Shown: positions 15,272 through 22,054 of the stretch, piece by piece | Numbering within the stretch: the stretch's first letter is position 1 | Layout of the letters: every line of letters begins with the position of its first letter | Origin: JBBRTJ01 sp038244535 | GTDB taxonomy: Bacteria; Actinomycetota; Acidimicrobiia; Acidimicrobiales; Ilumatobacteraceae | DNA length: 40,161 nucleotides | Direction: 5' to 3' | NCBI GenBank assembly: GCA_038244535.1 | Contig: JBBRTJ010000021.1 | Coordinates: forward strand, 1-40,161 | Program-made: the position numbers and the translations under genes | The notes under the pieces: generated by a model | Databases searched by the model: none | What the model was told of the DNA's origin: nothing | What the model saw: the letters and a program-made list of their open reading frames with translations, nothing else

Positions 15272-15295
15272 GAGATACCTCTCAGTTCGTGGATA
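15258..15295. terminator. 17-bp perfect hairpin over the excisionase stop codon
   Basis: TATCCACGAACTGAGAG (15258-15274) pairs fully with CTCTCAGTTCGTGGATA (15279-15295) around a 4-base ATAC loop. The TGA of the excisionase gene is in the left arm. There is no T-run after it, so it may act as a terminator of the non-canonical actinobacterial kind, protect mRNA, or be a recognition structure for the mobile element. Confidence 0.6.
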
Positions 15296-15366
15296 CTCGG
15301 CCCGAGGTTGCGCTCGGCGTTCGAAGCGAGCTCACTTGTGGTGAGCCCCGTAGAGCTGGAGGTGTC

Positions 15367-15684
15367 ATGAGCCCTCAACCATCCGACCATTCGAGAGTCG
15401 AGCCCGGAACGGGCATCACGGTGTGGGCCGCTCTGACTGGTGGACCCCGCGCCGACGCCGGGGTCGAGTTGTTCTGGGCTGAGGCCGACGCCGTCGGGCG
15501 AGCGGCGCACATCCGGGCCGCCACCGACGACACGGTCGTGGTGCATCCGCTGCGCGTGCGAGGTGTGCGGCATCGGTGCCGGTTGTGCGGCGAGCCGGTG
15601 GTCCTCGACGAGCCCTCAGATCCGATGTCGTGCTACCACGCGGACGATGCCAACGACCGGGGAGACCACACTGCCGAATTGTGA
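15367..15684 (+). CDS. small protein with Cys/His cluster
   Basis: A 105-residue protein with GGAGG five bases ahead of ATG 15367. The middle is beta-rich (TDDTVVVHPLRVRGVRHR) and runs into CRLCGEPVVLDEPSDPMSCYH, a C-x2-C followed by C-x-H that could hold a zinc ion. The end is acidic. No family is recognised. It is the second gene after the excisionase on the plus strand, separated by the long hairpin. Confidence 0.6.
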   Translation: MSPQPSDHSRVEPGTGITVWAALTGGPRADAGVELFWAEADAVGRAAHIRAATDDTVVVHPLRVRGVRHRCRLCGEPVVLDEPSDPMSCYHADDANDRGDHTAEL

Positions 15685-15757
15685 GCTTCGCGATGAGCAG
15701 GTGGGTGCCCGAGTTGCCGCTTGATTGTTGGAGCCATATGCGCTGAGCTCTTCCTCT

Positions 15758-16288
15758 GTGGCCTATCCGCGATGGACATACTTCCCGACTTCGGCAGAGC
15801 CGCCCGCGTGGGCCTGGGACCTCGTTGGCGCCGTCGAGGCTTGTCGCGGGGAAATCGAGTCGGCCAACCACAGCGGGCTCACGAGCGATGCCGTTCTTCT
15901 CCACCTTCGGCCCGGTCTTGAGAAGCTCGGCTACACGGTCGAGGCAAGCAAGAAGCGAGTGGACAAGGTTCGACGACCAGTCCTCTTCGGCGACGAGGGT
16001 TCAGTTCGGGTGGCCTACGAGGTCGATGCAGTTCACGATGATCTCGGAGTGCTCGTCGAGATCGAGGCGGGGCGCGGGGCGATGGGCAACGCCGTCTATC
16101 GAGACCTCATCCGCACCTCGCTGATTGTGGGCGCGCGGTTCCTTGCGCTCGGTGTGATGCAGGAGTACCGGTACTCCACGGCCGGCTTCACCCAGAGCTA
16201 TCGAGATGCCAAGGATCTACTGGACGCCGTGTTTGCTAGCGGCCGACTGCAGTTCCCGTTCGAGGGCGTCCTGCTCTTCGGGTACTGA
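15758..16288 (+). CDS. PD-(D/E)XK-like hypothetical protein
   Basis: From GTG 15758 a 176-residue protein reads AYPRWTYFPTSAEPPAWAWD, LVGAVEACRGEIESANHSGL, later YEVDAVHDDLGVLVEIEAGR and GAMGNAVYRDLIRTSLIVG, ending FPFEGVLLFGY. I know similar proteins that start Y-P-R-W-x-Y-F-P-T-S-x-E-P-P and end F-D/E-G-V-L-L-x-G-Y; they are uncharacterised. The V-D-A...V-E-I-E-A-G-R-G block has the spacing of a PD-(D/E)XK site with Glu in place of Lys, so nuclease activity is uncertain. An in-frame TTG at 15725 is an alternative start. It converges with the ImmA/IrrE gene, 11 bases apart. Confidence 0.65.
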   Translation: MAYPRWTYFPTSAEPPAWAWDLVGAVEACRGEIESANHSGLTSDAVLLHLRPGLEKLGYTVEASKKRVDKVRRPVLFGDEGSVRVAYEVDAVHDDLGVLVEIEAGRGAMGNAVYRDLIRTSLIVGARFLALGVMQEYRYSTAGFTQSYRDAKDLLDAVFASGRLQFPFEGVLLFGY

Positions 16289-16299
16289 CTCCTCGGTTG

Positions 16300-17856
16300 C
16301 TACTCTGTCCGTTCCAACGCCACCCGTAGTTGCTCGTGATCGCTATCGTCCATAAGAGCAAGGTTGTGGCTGTGTTCAAGCAGAGCGTGGGCGCCGACAC
16401 CGAGCCGGCGAGCAACGGCGGCCAGCCCGGCGCTTGTGCCCAGCTCAACCTCAAGGTCGTCGGTGACGGCACGGACGAGTTCGGGCGGCATGAGCAGCAT
16501 CGCGGCGAACGCATTGGCTCGCTGTTCGATCGCTCTAGGTGCCCACGGTCCGCTTGCGACGGCCAGGTGAGCCCCACTGCTGCGATCAAAGAGAAGATGA
16601 CACAGCTCATGAGCGAGCGTGAACCGCCGGGCAGTGGGCGACGAATAGAACGCCGAGGATGTGTTCAACGCGATCGTCGGCAAGTGATTTGGGCTGGCGA
16701 GGCTGATGGCCCGAATAGTGGAGTCGGAAAGGTCGAGATACTCGATCTCGATTCCACGGGCTTTGAGGAATCCCTCAATCTCAATGGCTTCGAATCGGAG
16801 CTGTGGGCCGGCGTCCTCCAGCACTGACGCGGCGAGCTCATACCCGTCCTCCCAGGCCGGCCTGCGGGAATCGATGGGTGCATCCTGCGTGAGGTCGACA
16901 AGACCGTCGATGGCGGACGGGCGATACCGCTGAAGGATGAGGCGGGCAAGCGCCATCGCGTCGTCGTCATTAATGGTCGGACTTATGCAGCCAAAGAGGA
17001 GGGCCGCCTCACACGAACCTGACAGCACGAGCTGTCCGTCGCCGGACGGGAGAAAGGACCCGGCAAATGCAGCCGGCGTCGCGAATCCCTTGACCTGGCT
17101 CACGATTGATCGCCACCGCTCCACCACCCGAGTCTTGGTTTCGCCCAGACCGGCAAGCCAGGCAGTCCTCTCCTCGACAAAGGCATCGGATCTGAGCGAT
17201 GCCACCCGTGCGGAAAGGGTAGAGATCCGGTCAGAATGCGGTAGTTCCCGCGCAAGTTGGGCGACGCTCTCTGAGAGGATCTGGTACAAGGCATCGCCAA
17301 CCTGAGTTGGATCTTGGACGCTGGTTCCCTGTTGCGCGACGAACTCGACCCCGTCGGCACCCGCGAGCACTGCGTTTGTCCACGAGACCTCAATCGAGTC
17401 TCGCAACCGCCGGAGGCGAAGATCGGGAAGGAGGCCACCGTTTCGCGCTGAGCGGAGACTATGTCGCTGCTCCCAATCGAACCGGCGCGCATCCTCGTCG
17501 AATGCTCGCTCATTCGCACCGTCGCCAAACAGCAGCGACGGCCACGCATGCGCCACGTCAACGGCGGAACCAAACGTCTTAGAGTGGGACGGCAGTCGCT
17601 CCTCATGGAGGAGCGCGTTCCACTCTTCCGCCAGCCACTCAAGAGCTGAGAGAAGGTACCAATGAGAGGCTTGCAAGGTCTCGCCTTGATCAACGTGGCT
17701 GCAGAGATTGATGCCGTCGACCCAGATCTGAATAGATCCCCAGCTTGCGGCAGTAGCTGGGTCTGCCCCCTTGCCATCGTCTGGATCGGGGTGAAACGCG
17801 AGCCGAACCGCAAACGCGGAGGTGTCACCCGCGAAACGCTCCCAACGCACGCTCAC
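16300..17856 (-). CDS. ImmA/IrrE family metallo-endopeptidase, large form
   Basis: A GTG start at 17856 gives 518 residues. The C-terminal third (about 370-518) is the protease: FLKARGIEIEYLDLSDSTIR, then ARRFTLAHELCHLLFDRSSG with the HExxH zinc motif (His416, Glu417, His420) and EQRANAFAAMLLMPPELVRA, which supplies the third ligand and is typical of ImmA/IrrE (COG2856). ImmA cleaves repressors; IrrE controls DNA-damage responses. The N-terminal 350 residues form a separate unrecognised domain with SIQIWVDGINLCSHVDQGET and LLSALEWLAEEWNALLHEER. The start overlaps the upstream gene in GTGA. In this setting it may act in a toxin-antitoxin or defence unit. Confidence 0.87.
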   Translation of the reverse strand: MSVRWERFAGDTSAFAVRLAFHPDPDDGKGADPATAASWGSIQIWVDGINLCSHVDQGETLQASHWYLLSALEWLAEEWNALLHEERLPSHSKTFGSAVDVAHAWPSLLFGDGANERAFDEDARRFDWEQRHSLRSARNGGLLPDLRLRRLRDSIEVSWTNAVLAGADGVEFVAQQGTSVQDPTQVGDALYQILSESVAQLARELPHSDRISTLSARVASLRSDAFVEERTAWLAGLGETKTRVVERWRSIVSQVKGFATPAAFAGSFLPSGDGQLVLSGSCEAALLFGCISPTINDDDAMALARLILQRYRPSAIDGLVDLTQDAPIDSRRPAWEDGYELAASVLEDAGPQLRFEAIEIEGFLKARGIEIEYLDLSDSTIRAISLASPNHLPTIALNTSSAFYSSPTARRFTLAHELCHLLFDRSSGAHLAVASGPWAPRAIEQRANAFAAMLLMPPELVRAVTDDLEVELGTSAGLAAVARRLGVGAHALLEHSHNLALMDDSDHEQLRVALERTE

Positions 17857-18155
17857 GGCCGCTGTCTCCGCGCTCGTCGGACAACTCGCCGGTCCACTCG
17901 GCTAGCCACAATCCACCCCTGTATGACCGTCGGCGGGATTTCGCTCCAGTCGACTGGATAGCCGTGCCAACGATCGTTCTCGATGTCATGGCACTGCGCG
18001 CAGAATGCGGCTTCTCCATTCGTCGAGTACCGCTTAGATCCAAACACGACGCTGTCGTTGAGAAGGGCAGGGGCGTCGACACCGCGAGGGCAAATGGAGC
18101 CGCGCCGCCCTGGCGTCGGTAGTGGCTTGTGCTTTGGGTTGGGCTCGTAGTCCAT
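17853..18155 (-). CDS. conserved hypothetical protein with RWHGYPV motif
   Basis: A 100-residue protein: MDYEPNPKHKPLPTPGRRGS, ICPRGVDAPALLNDSVVFGS, KRYSTNGEAAFCAQCHDIEN and DRWHGYPVDWSEIPPTVIQG. I recall a family with N/D-x-K-H near the start, G-R-x-G-S-x-C-P, K-R-Y-A-x...G, and D-x-W-H-G-Y-P-V-x-W-x-E-V-P, often next to ImmA/IrrE proteins; it has no assigned function. Its stop overlaps the protease gene start in GTGA, so the two are made together. The CAQC pair is not conserved as I remember the family. Confidence 0.7.
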   Translation of the reverse strand: MDYEPNPKHKPLPTPGRRGSICPRGVDAPALLNDSVVFGSKRYSTNGEAAFCAQCHDIENDRWHGYPVDWSEIPPTVIQGWIVASRVDRRVVRRARRQRP

Positions 18156-18241
18156 TGCGCCTCACTCGGTGACGGCCCCAGATTACCGCTGGCTTGCCTT
18201 CGTCGCCCTCCGGCATTTGCCCGGCGGGCCAGGACAACCGC

Positions 18242-19480
18242 CTACTGCGAGCCAGAGACAAGCACGGATGTCCTTGGATCAAGTATCGCCGCCGCGGCAG
18301 CGGCTGTCGCCCTCGGGCGCTCGCCCAGCGACCGCACGTACCCGGCCGTTGTGGCTTCGCCGGCGTGGCCGACGTACCGGGCGATGTCGCTGAGGTCGAG
18401 GCCGGCTTCGGCGTACAGCACCGTCACCGCCGTGCGCCGGCCGGTGTGGGTCGCCAGGCCCGATGCGTCGAGGCCGGCGCGCTCGGCCGCCTTCGTGACG
18501 GCTTTCGCCACCGCTTGTCGGTTCACGAGGCCGCCGTTAATGGTCGTGAACACCAGCAACACGCCCTGGCCCTCGTAGGTGTGGGTCGGCCAGTGCTCGC
18601 CGATCGAGATTCGCTCGACCGCCTGCGCCTCGCGCCGCGCTCGCAGTTGCTCCACCACCCCGGCCGACAGGTGATGCATTCCAGCCGCGCCCGCGTTCTT
18701 GGTCGGGCCGAGCACCATGCCGACCTTGTCGACGTACACCGCAGCACGACGCACCACAGCGACGCCGGCATCGAGGTCGAGGTCTTCCCACGCGAGGCCG
18801 AGCACCTCGGACACGCGCCAGCCCTGCACGAACAGCAACGCCACCGCCGCGCCTAAGCGATCGGATGCTGCCGCCTCGATGAGCAGTCGCGCATCGCCCG
18901 ATACCAACGCTCGCTTCGCTGACCGCACCACCTTCGGTGCTGCAACGCGATCCACGGGGTTCGCCGCGATCAACTCGTGGATCACGCCTTGCTCCATCAC
19001 CATGTGCAGCGCGACGCGCAGGTCGCCGACCGTTCCCGATGCGAGGCCGCCCTTCAACAACTCCGATTGCCAGCGGGCGACGTGTTCGGCCTTCACCGAC
19101 CGCGCCGGCATCACGCCCAACGTCGCAGTGATCTTCGCGACCCGGCTCGTGTACTTGCCGAACGTCGACGGCCGAACCCGATGGCGGGCCACCGTGTCGA
19201 GCCACCACGCCGCCAGCTCGGCGACGGTCGTGTCGCGGTGGAACGTGCCCGACATCGTCTGCGCCAGTTCTTCGAGCTTCGCCGCGCGACGGGCGAGCGC
19301 CTCCTCCCGCGTCTTGCCGCGCACACGCCGCGGCCGGGTCTCGCCGGCCACCGTGTAGGTCGCGCGCCACGCGCCACCGGCGTCGCGGTAGATCGAGCCC
19401 TCGCCGTTCGAGGCCTTGCCGTGGACCCTCACGGTGCCATCGGCGCTCGTTGTTCGCTTGCCAGCAGCCTTGCGAGCCAT
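18242..19480 (-). CDS. int: site-specific tyrosine integrase of the element
   Basis: A 412-residue tyrosine recombinase. The Lys/Arg-rich N-terminus with NGEGSIYRDAGGAWRATYTV is the arm-binding AP2-like domain. The core-binding domain follows (TVAELAAWWLDTVARHRVRP). Catalytic residues seen: Arg222 in WRVSEVLGLAWEDLD, His345 and Arg348 in THTGRRTAVTVLY, a His in YVGHAGEAT, and nucleophile Tyr381 in TAGYVRSLG. The ATG at 19480 was chosen because the next upstream codons run through a tRNA-like segment. It lies about 200 bases from tRNA-Ser(UGA), whose 3' end it uses as target. A dead relative lies at 7961-8098. Confidence 0.93.
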   Translation of the reverse strand: MARKAAGKRTTSADGTVRVHGKASNGEGSIYRDAGGAWRATYTVAGETRPRRVRGKTREEALARRAAKLEELAQTMSGTFHRDTTVAELAAWWLDTVARHRVRPSTFGKYTSRVAKITATLGVMPARSVKAEHVARWQSELLKGGLASGTVGDLRVALHMVMEQGVIHELIAANPVDRVAAPKVVRSAKRALVSGDARLLIEAAASDRLGAAVALLFVQGWRVSEVLGLAWEDLDLDAGVAVVRRAAVYVDKVGMVLGPTKNAGAAGMHHLSAGVVEQLRARREAQAVERISIGEHWPTHTYEGQGVLLVFTTINGGLVNRQAVAKAVTKAAERAGLDASGLATHTGRRTAVTVLYAEAGLDLSDIARYVGHAGEATTAGYVRSLGERPRATAAAAAAILDPRTSVLVSGSQ

Positions 19481-19496
19481 GGGTTCGAATCCCTCC
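19481..19496. repeat. inverted copy of the tRNA-Ser T-arm at the integrase start
   Basis: gggttcgaatccctcc directly abuts the integrase ATG. The same 16 bases occur on the opposite strand in tRNA-Ser(UGA) at 19688-19703, so the two are inverted about 200 bases apart. Part of it (11 bases) also matches the left attachment copy. On the integrase strand it supplies GGAGGG as a possible ribosome site. Confidence 0.6.
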
Positions 19497-19513
19497 GGAA
19501 TGTGCCCTGAGCC

Positions 19514-19565
19514 GGGAGCTACCCGGGAGCAACGACCCCGAAAAGGGAGCAACCGGAGGAGCAAC
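19514..19565 (+). repeat. GGGAGCWAC repeats, candidate integrase arm sites (right end)
   Basis: GGGAGCTAC at 19514-19522, GGGAGCAAC at 19525-19533 and 19545-19553, and GGAGCAAC at 19558-19565. The first pair is 11 bases apart like the pair at 8215-8234. They lie between the integrase start and the tRNA attachment site, where arm sites belong. Confidence 0.6.
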
Positions 19566-19677
19566 GCTCGTCGGACAGCGTACGACACCGGTGGACGGCA
19601 GTGCAATGAAAGACCTGGTCAGGGTACTGAAGTTTGAATCTCAGCGAACGTCGGTGAACGTCCCTGAACCTCTACCG

Positions 19678-19695
19678 CGGAACGGGAGGGATTCG
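19678..19695. repeat. right attachment site within tRNA-Ser(UGA)
   Basis: cggaacgggagggattcg is the last 18 bases of the tRNA gene read on the plus strand and is repeated with one change at 8125-8142. Insertion here leaves the tRNA gene intact. Confidence 0.78.
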
Positions 19696-19762
19696 AACCC
19701 TCGGACCCTTGCGGGTCGTTCGCTTTCAAGGCGAGTGCATTCGTCCGCTCTGCCACCGTTCC
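19678..19762 (-). tRNA. tRNA-Ser, anticodon UGA
   Basis: An 85-base cloverleaf: acceptor GGAACGG pairs with CCGTTCC plus discriminator G, the anticodon loop is CTTGAAA (anticodon TGA), there is a long variable arm (GACCCGCAAGGGTC) as class II tRNAs require, and a T-arm GGGTTCGAATCCC. CCA is not encoded. It reads UCN serine codons and is the target of the integrative element. A TAGCGT box lies seven bases upstream. Confidence 0.95.
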
Positions 19763-19769
19763 GCCTCCG

Positions 19770-19775
19770 ACGCTA
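19770..19775 (-). promoter_or_regulatory. -10-like box TAGCGT for tRNA-Ser(UGA)
   Basis: TAGCGT ends seven bases before the mature 5' end. The identical hexamer precedes the ABC-F and P450 genes in this window. Confidence 0.45.
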
Positions 19776-19804
19776 CGCGAAGCGCAGCGATCGCCCACCC
19801 CAGA

Positions 19805-21397
19805 TCAGGCCCGGTACAGCGCCGGCGGCTCGAGGTGGTCGGTGACCTCGCCGTCGCCGTCGAACACCAGGAAGCGGTCGAAGCCCCGAAGGAACCAACG
19901 GTCGTGGGTGACCGCGACCACCGTTCCCTCGAACTGCGCCAGCCCCGCTTCCAACGCCTCGGCCGAGACCAGGTCGAGGTTGTCGGTCGGCTCGTCCAGC
20001 AGCAGCATCGTGCAACCCTGCAGCTCGAGCATCAGGATCAGGAACCGAGCCTGCTGCCCACCGCTCAACGTCTCGAACGGCTGCTCGGCGCACCCCTGCA
20101 GCTCGTAGCGCCGCAGCCGTCCCATGGCCGGAGCCCGCACCACGTCCATGCTCTCGAGTGCGGCCAGCAGTGTCCGCCCGACGAGCTCGGGGTGGTCGTG
20201 CGTCTGGCGGAAGTACCCGGGCACGACCCGCGCCCCAAACGTGCACGAGCCCTCGTGGTTGATCGGCTCGCCCGCCAGCAGCCGCAGGAAGTGGCTCTTG
20301 CCCGCACCGTTGGGCCCGAGCACGGCCACCCGCTCACCGAACCAGATCTCGGCATCGAACGGGTACGTGAGCCCGACGAGCTCGAGCGCGTCGATGGTCA
20401 GGGCCTTCTTGCCGGTACGCCCACCGCCGAGGCGCACGTCGATGCGCTGATCGGCCACCCGCTCGGGCGCCTTGTTGGCGGCATCGAACTGACGCAGCCG
20501 GCTCTCGGCCGCCTTCAACCGAGGGGCGAAGGCCTCGGAGATCTTGGCCCGCTGCCGCATCACCTTGACGATCTCCTCCAGCCGCTCGCGCTCGCGCTCG
20601 TGCAGCGCCACGTCACGTTCGATGCGCTCGTTGCGAGCCTCACGGGCGCCGTGGTACGAGGCGAACGTGCTCCCGTGCGTCCACGCGCCGCGGCCTCGAC
20701 GGTCACGATGCGAGACGCGGTTGCCGCCAGCAGCTCGCGGTCGTGGCTGACGAACAGCAGCGTCTTGTTGGTGCGGCGCAGCTCGCCCTCGAGCCACCGC
20801 TTGCCAGGGATGTCGAGGAAGTTGTCGGGCTCGTCGAGCAGCAAGACGTCGGCCTCGCCCCGCAGCAGCGCCTCCATGGACAGCTTCTTCTGCTCGCCCC
20901 CCGACAGCGTGTGCAGCGGTCGCTCGGCCAGCTCGTAGTACGTCTCACCCGTGGCTCGCATCGCGCACTCGTCCCACACCACCTCGGCCTCGTAGCCGCC
21001 GACCTCGGCCCAATCGGCGATGGCCTGCGGCGTAGGCGGTGGCCACCGTGGGGTCGTCGGGATGGAGCTGCAGCGCAGCCTCGGCCGAGAGGAGCGCAGT
21101 GCCGGCGATGCGCACGGCGGGCGACGCGAGCGACACGAGCAGCCCGCGCACCGAGGTCGGATCGCCCTGGCGGCCGACGAGCTGGCGCAGCACGCCGATG
21201 CGCCCGTCGATGGTGATGGTGCCGCGGTGGCCGTCGTACTCGCCGCTGATCAGGCGCAGCAGCGTGGTCTTGCCGACACCGTTGGCCCCGACCAGCGCCG
21301 TGCGGTCGCCGTCGCCGACGGAGAAGCTGACGTCGTCGAGCAGCTCGGCGCCGCCCGGTCGCCGCCAGGACACATGGCTCACCTGAATCGATCCCAC
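19805..21397 (-). pseudogene. ABC-F family ATPase gene with two compensating frameshifts
   Basis: Three frame segments make one ABC-F protein of about 530 residues. Segment 1 (GTG 21397 to about 21025) has ALVGANGVGKTTLLRLISGE. Segment 2 (about 21025 to 20690, another frame) has HTLSGGEQKKLSMEALLRGE and LLLDEPDNFLDIPGKRWLEG. Segment 3 (back in the first frame, to 19805) has the charged linker, VAVLGPNGAGKSHFLRLLAG, LSGGQQARFLILMLELQG and LLLDEPTDNLD. An extra base lies near 21021-21030 (GCCGCAGGCC) and one is missing near 20685-20692. ABC-F proteins act on ribosomes without membrane domains. All motifs are intact, so a sequence error is as likely as a real mutation. Confidence 0.85.
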
Positions 21398-21406
21398 GAG
21401 TGTCGA

Positions 21407-21412
21407 ACGCTA
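21407..21412 (-). promoter_or_regulatory. -10-like box TAGCGT ahead of ABC-F gene
   Basis: Nine bases separate this TAGCGT from the GTG start; no ribosome site is visible between them, so a leaderless or near-leaderless message is likely. Confidence 0.45.
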
Positions 21413-21449
21413 CGGGCCCCCACCTCGTCAGATCGCCGATATCCGCGTG

Positions 21450-21567
21450 GGGTTGATTGGCGGCGCTGACCGCGGGGATTCGACCCAACGCCCCGCCTGC
21501 GCCCGGCCGTCGCATCCTGTCGGGTTGATTGGCGGCGCTGACCGCGGGGAATCGACCCAACGCCCCG
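21450..21567. repeat. two 46-bp direct repeats
   Basis: Copies at 21450-21495 and 21522-21567 begin gggttgattggcggcgctga and end acccaacgccccg, and differ at one base (ggattcg against ggaatcg). The start-to-start distance is 72 bases. They lie in the gap between the ABC-F gene and tRNA-Ser(GCU), and no gene covers them. Confidence 0.85.
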
Positions 21568-21573
21568 TCCGCC

Positions 21574-21651
21574 ACCTCCGCCCACGACCTCCGTCCACCA
21601 CCTCCGTCCACCACCTCCATCCACCACCTCCATCCACCACCTCCGTCCACC
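21574..21651. repeat. 13-bp tandem repeat, six units
   Basis: Unit acctccgtccacc. Five clear copies run from 21587 to 21651, two of them with ccatcc in place of ccgtcc, after one degenerate copy at 21574-21586. The array is strongly strand-biased for pyrimidine. Not coding in any convincing frame. Confidence 0.85.
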
Positions 21652-21749
21652 ACCGCCGCCGACCCGGTCCCCCCGGACGCCCCCGTCAGCTCGCGCGCAA
21701 CCGGCGGGGACCTCCGTGATCGCGCCCGTGTACGCTTCTGCGGTCCCAG

Positions 21750-21838
21750 GGAGAGGTGCCAGAGCGGTCGAATGGGGCGCCCTGCTAAGGCGTTGACGTT
21801 TGCAAAAGCGTCCGTGGGTTCAAATCCCACCCTCTCCG
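21750..21838 (+). tRNA. tRNA-Ser, anticodon GCU
   Basis: An 89-base class II tRNA: acceptor GGAGAGG with CCTCTCC and discriminator G, anticodon loop CTGCTAA (anticodon GCT), long variable arm, T-arm GTGGGTTCAAATCCCAC. CCA is not encoded. It reads AGC/AGU serine codons. A TACGCT box at 21731-21736 is a plausible -10. A rho-independent terminator follows. Confidence 0.95.
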
Positions 21839-21845
21839 CCGGACG

Positions 21846-21885
21846 AGCCCCTGTGACCACCGTCACAGGGGCTCTGTTGCGTTTT
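21846..21885 (+). terminator. intrinsic terminator of tRNA-Ser(GCU)
   Basis: AGCCCCTGTGA (21846-21856) pairs perfectly with TCACAGGGGCT (21863-21873) over a six-base loop, then ctgttgcgtttt, a weak T-run. It lies eight bases after the tRNA. Confidence 0.85.
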
Positions 21886-22054
21886 CATGACGACGCGACT
21901 AGACCGTCCTTCTTCCGAACGATACGGACCCGCCTCGGGGGCTTCGTCGACACCAGTTGGCCGCCCCCCAGTGCAACGTCGCTCACCCGCCTTGCCGGCA
22001 TCGTCGCCGGTTTCATGACCGGCCGGTGAGCAATCGAGAGGGGCTCCCCGCCAC

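Larger units (their letters stand above)
8128..19695. mobile_element. integrative and mobilizable element in tRNA-Ser(UGA)
   Basis: Bounded by the two copies of the tRNA 3' end. It encodes a tyrosine integrase beside the tRNA, an excisionase-type HTH protein and a MobF relaxase, but no coupling protein, FtsK-type translocase or type IV secretion genes. That fits a mobilizable element that borrows a conjugation channel. There is no obvious replication initiator unless the relaxase region serves. Cargo: a methyltransferase-MBL pair, an ImmA/IrrE operon, a nuclease-like protein and a small Cys/His protein. Codon choice looks less strictly GC-ended than in the flanks, especially at 15.7-17.9 kb. 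The element should excise as a circle of about 11.5 kb. Confidence 0.82.

Noticed and set aside
8128..19695. Replicating actinomycete integrative element (AICE) with a Rep gene
   Set aside because: No replication initiator or FtsK-type transfer gene is seen; relaxase, integrase and excisionase fit a mobilizable element better.
19450..19845. Plus-strand frame with GRDSNPRTLAGRSLSRRVHSS
   Set aside because: This is the tRNA-Ser(UGA) gene read backwards, a common false protein.
21574..21651. Possible CRISPR or protein repeat
   Set aside because: Units are directly adjacent with no spacers, and translations give only low-complexity sequence.
20703..21866. Minus-strand frame of 387 codons across tRNA-Ser(GCU) and the repeats
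   Set aside because: It translates the reverse of a tRNA (AERVGFEPTDAF), the minisatellite and an off-frame part of the ABC-F gene; a known kind of annotation artefact.
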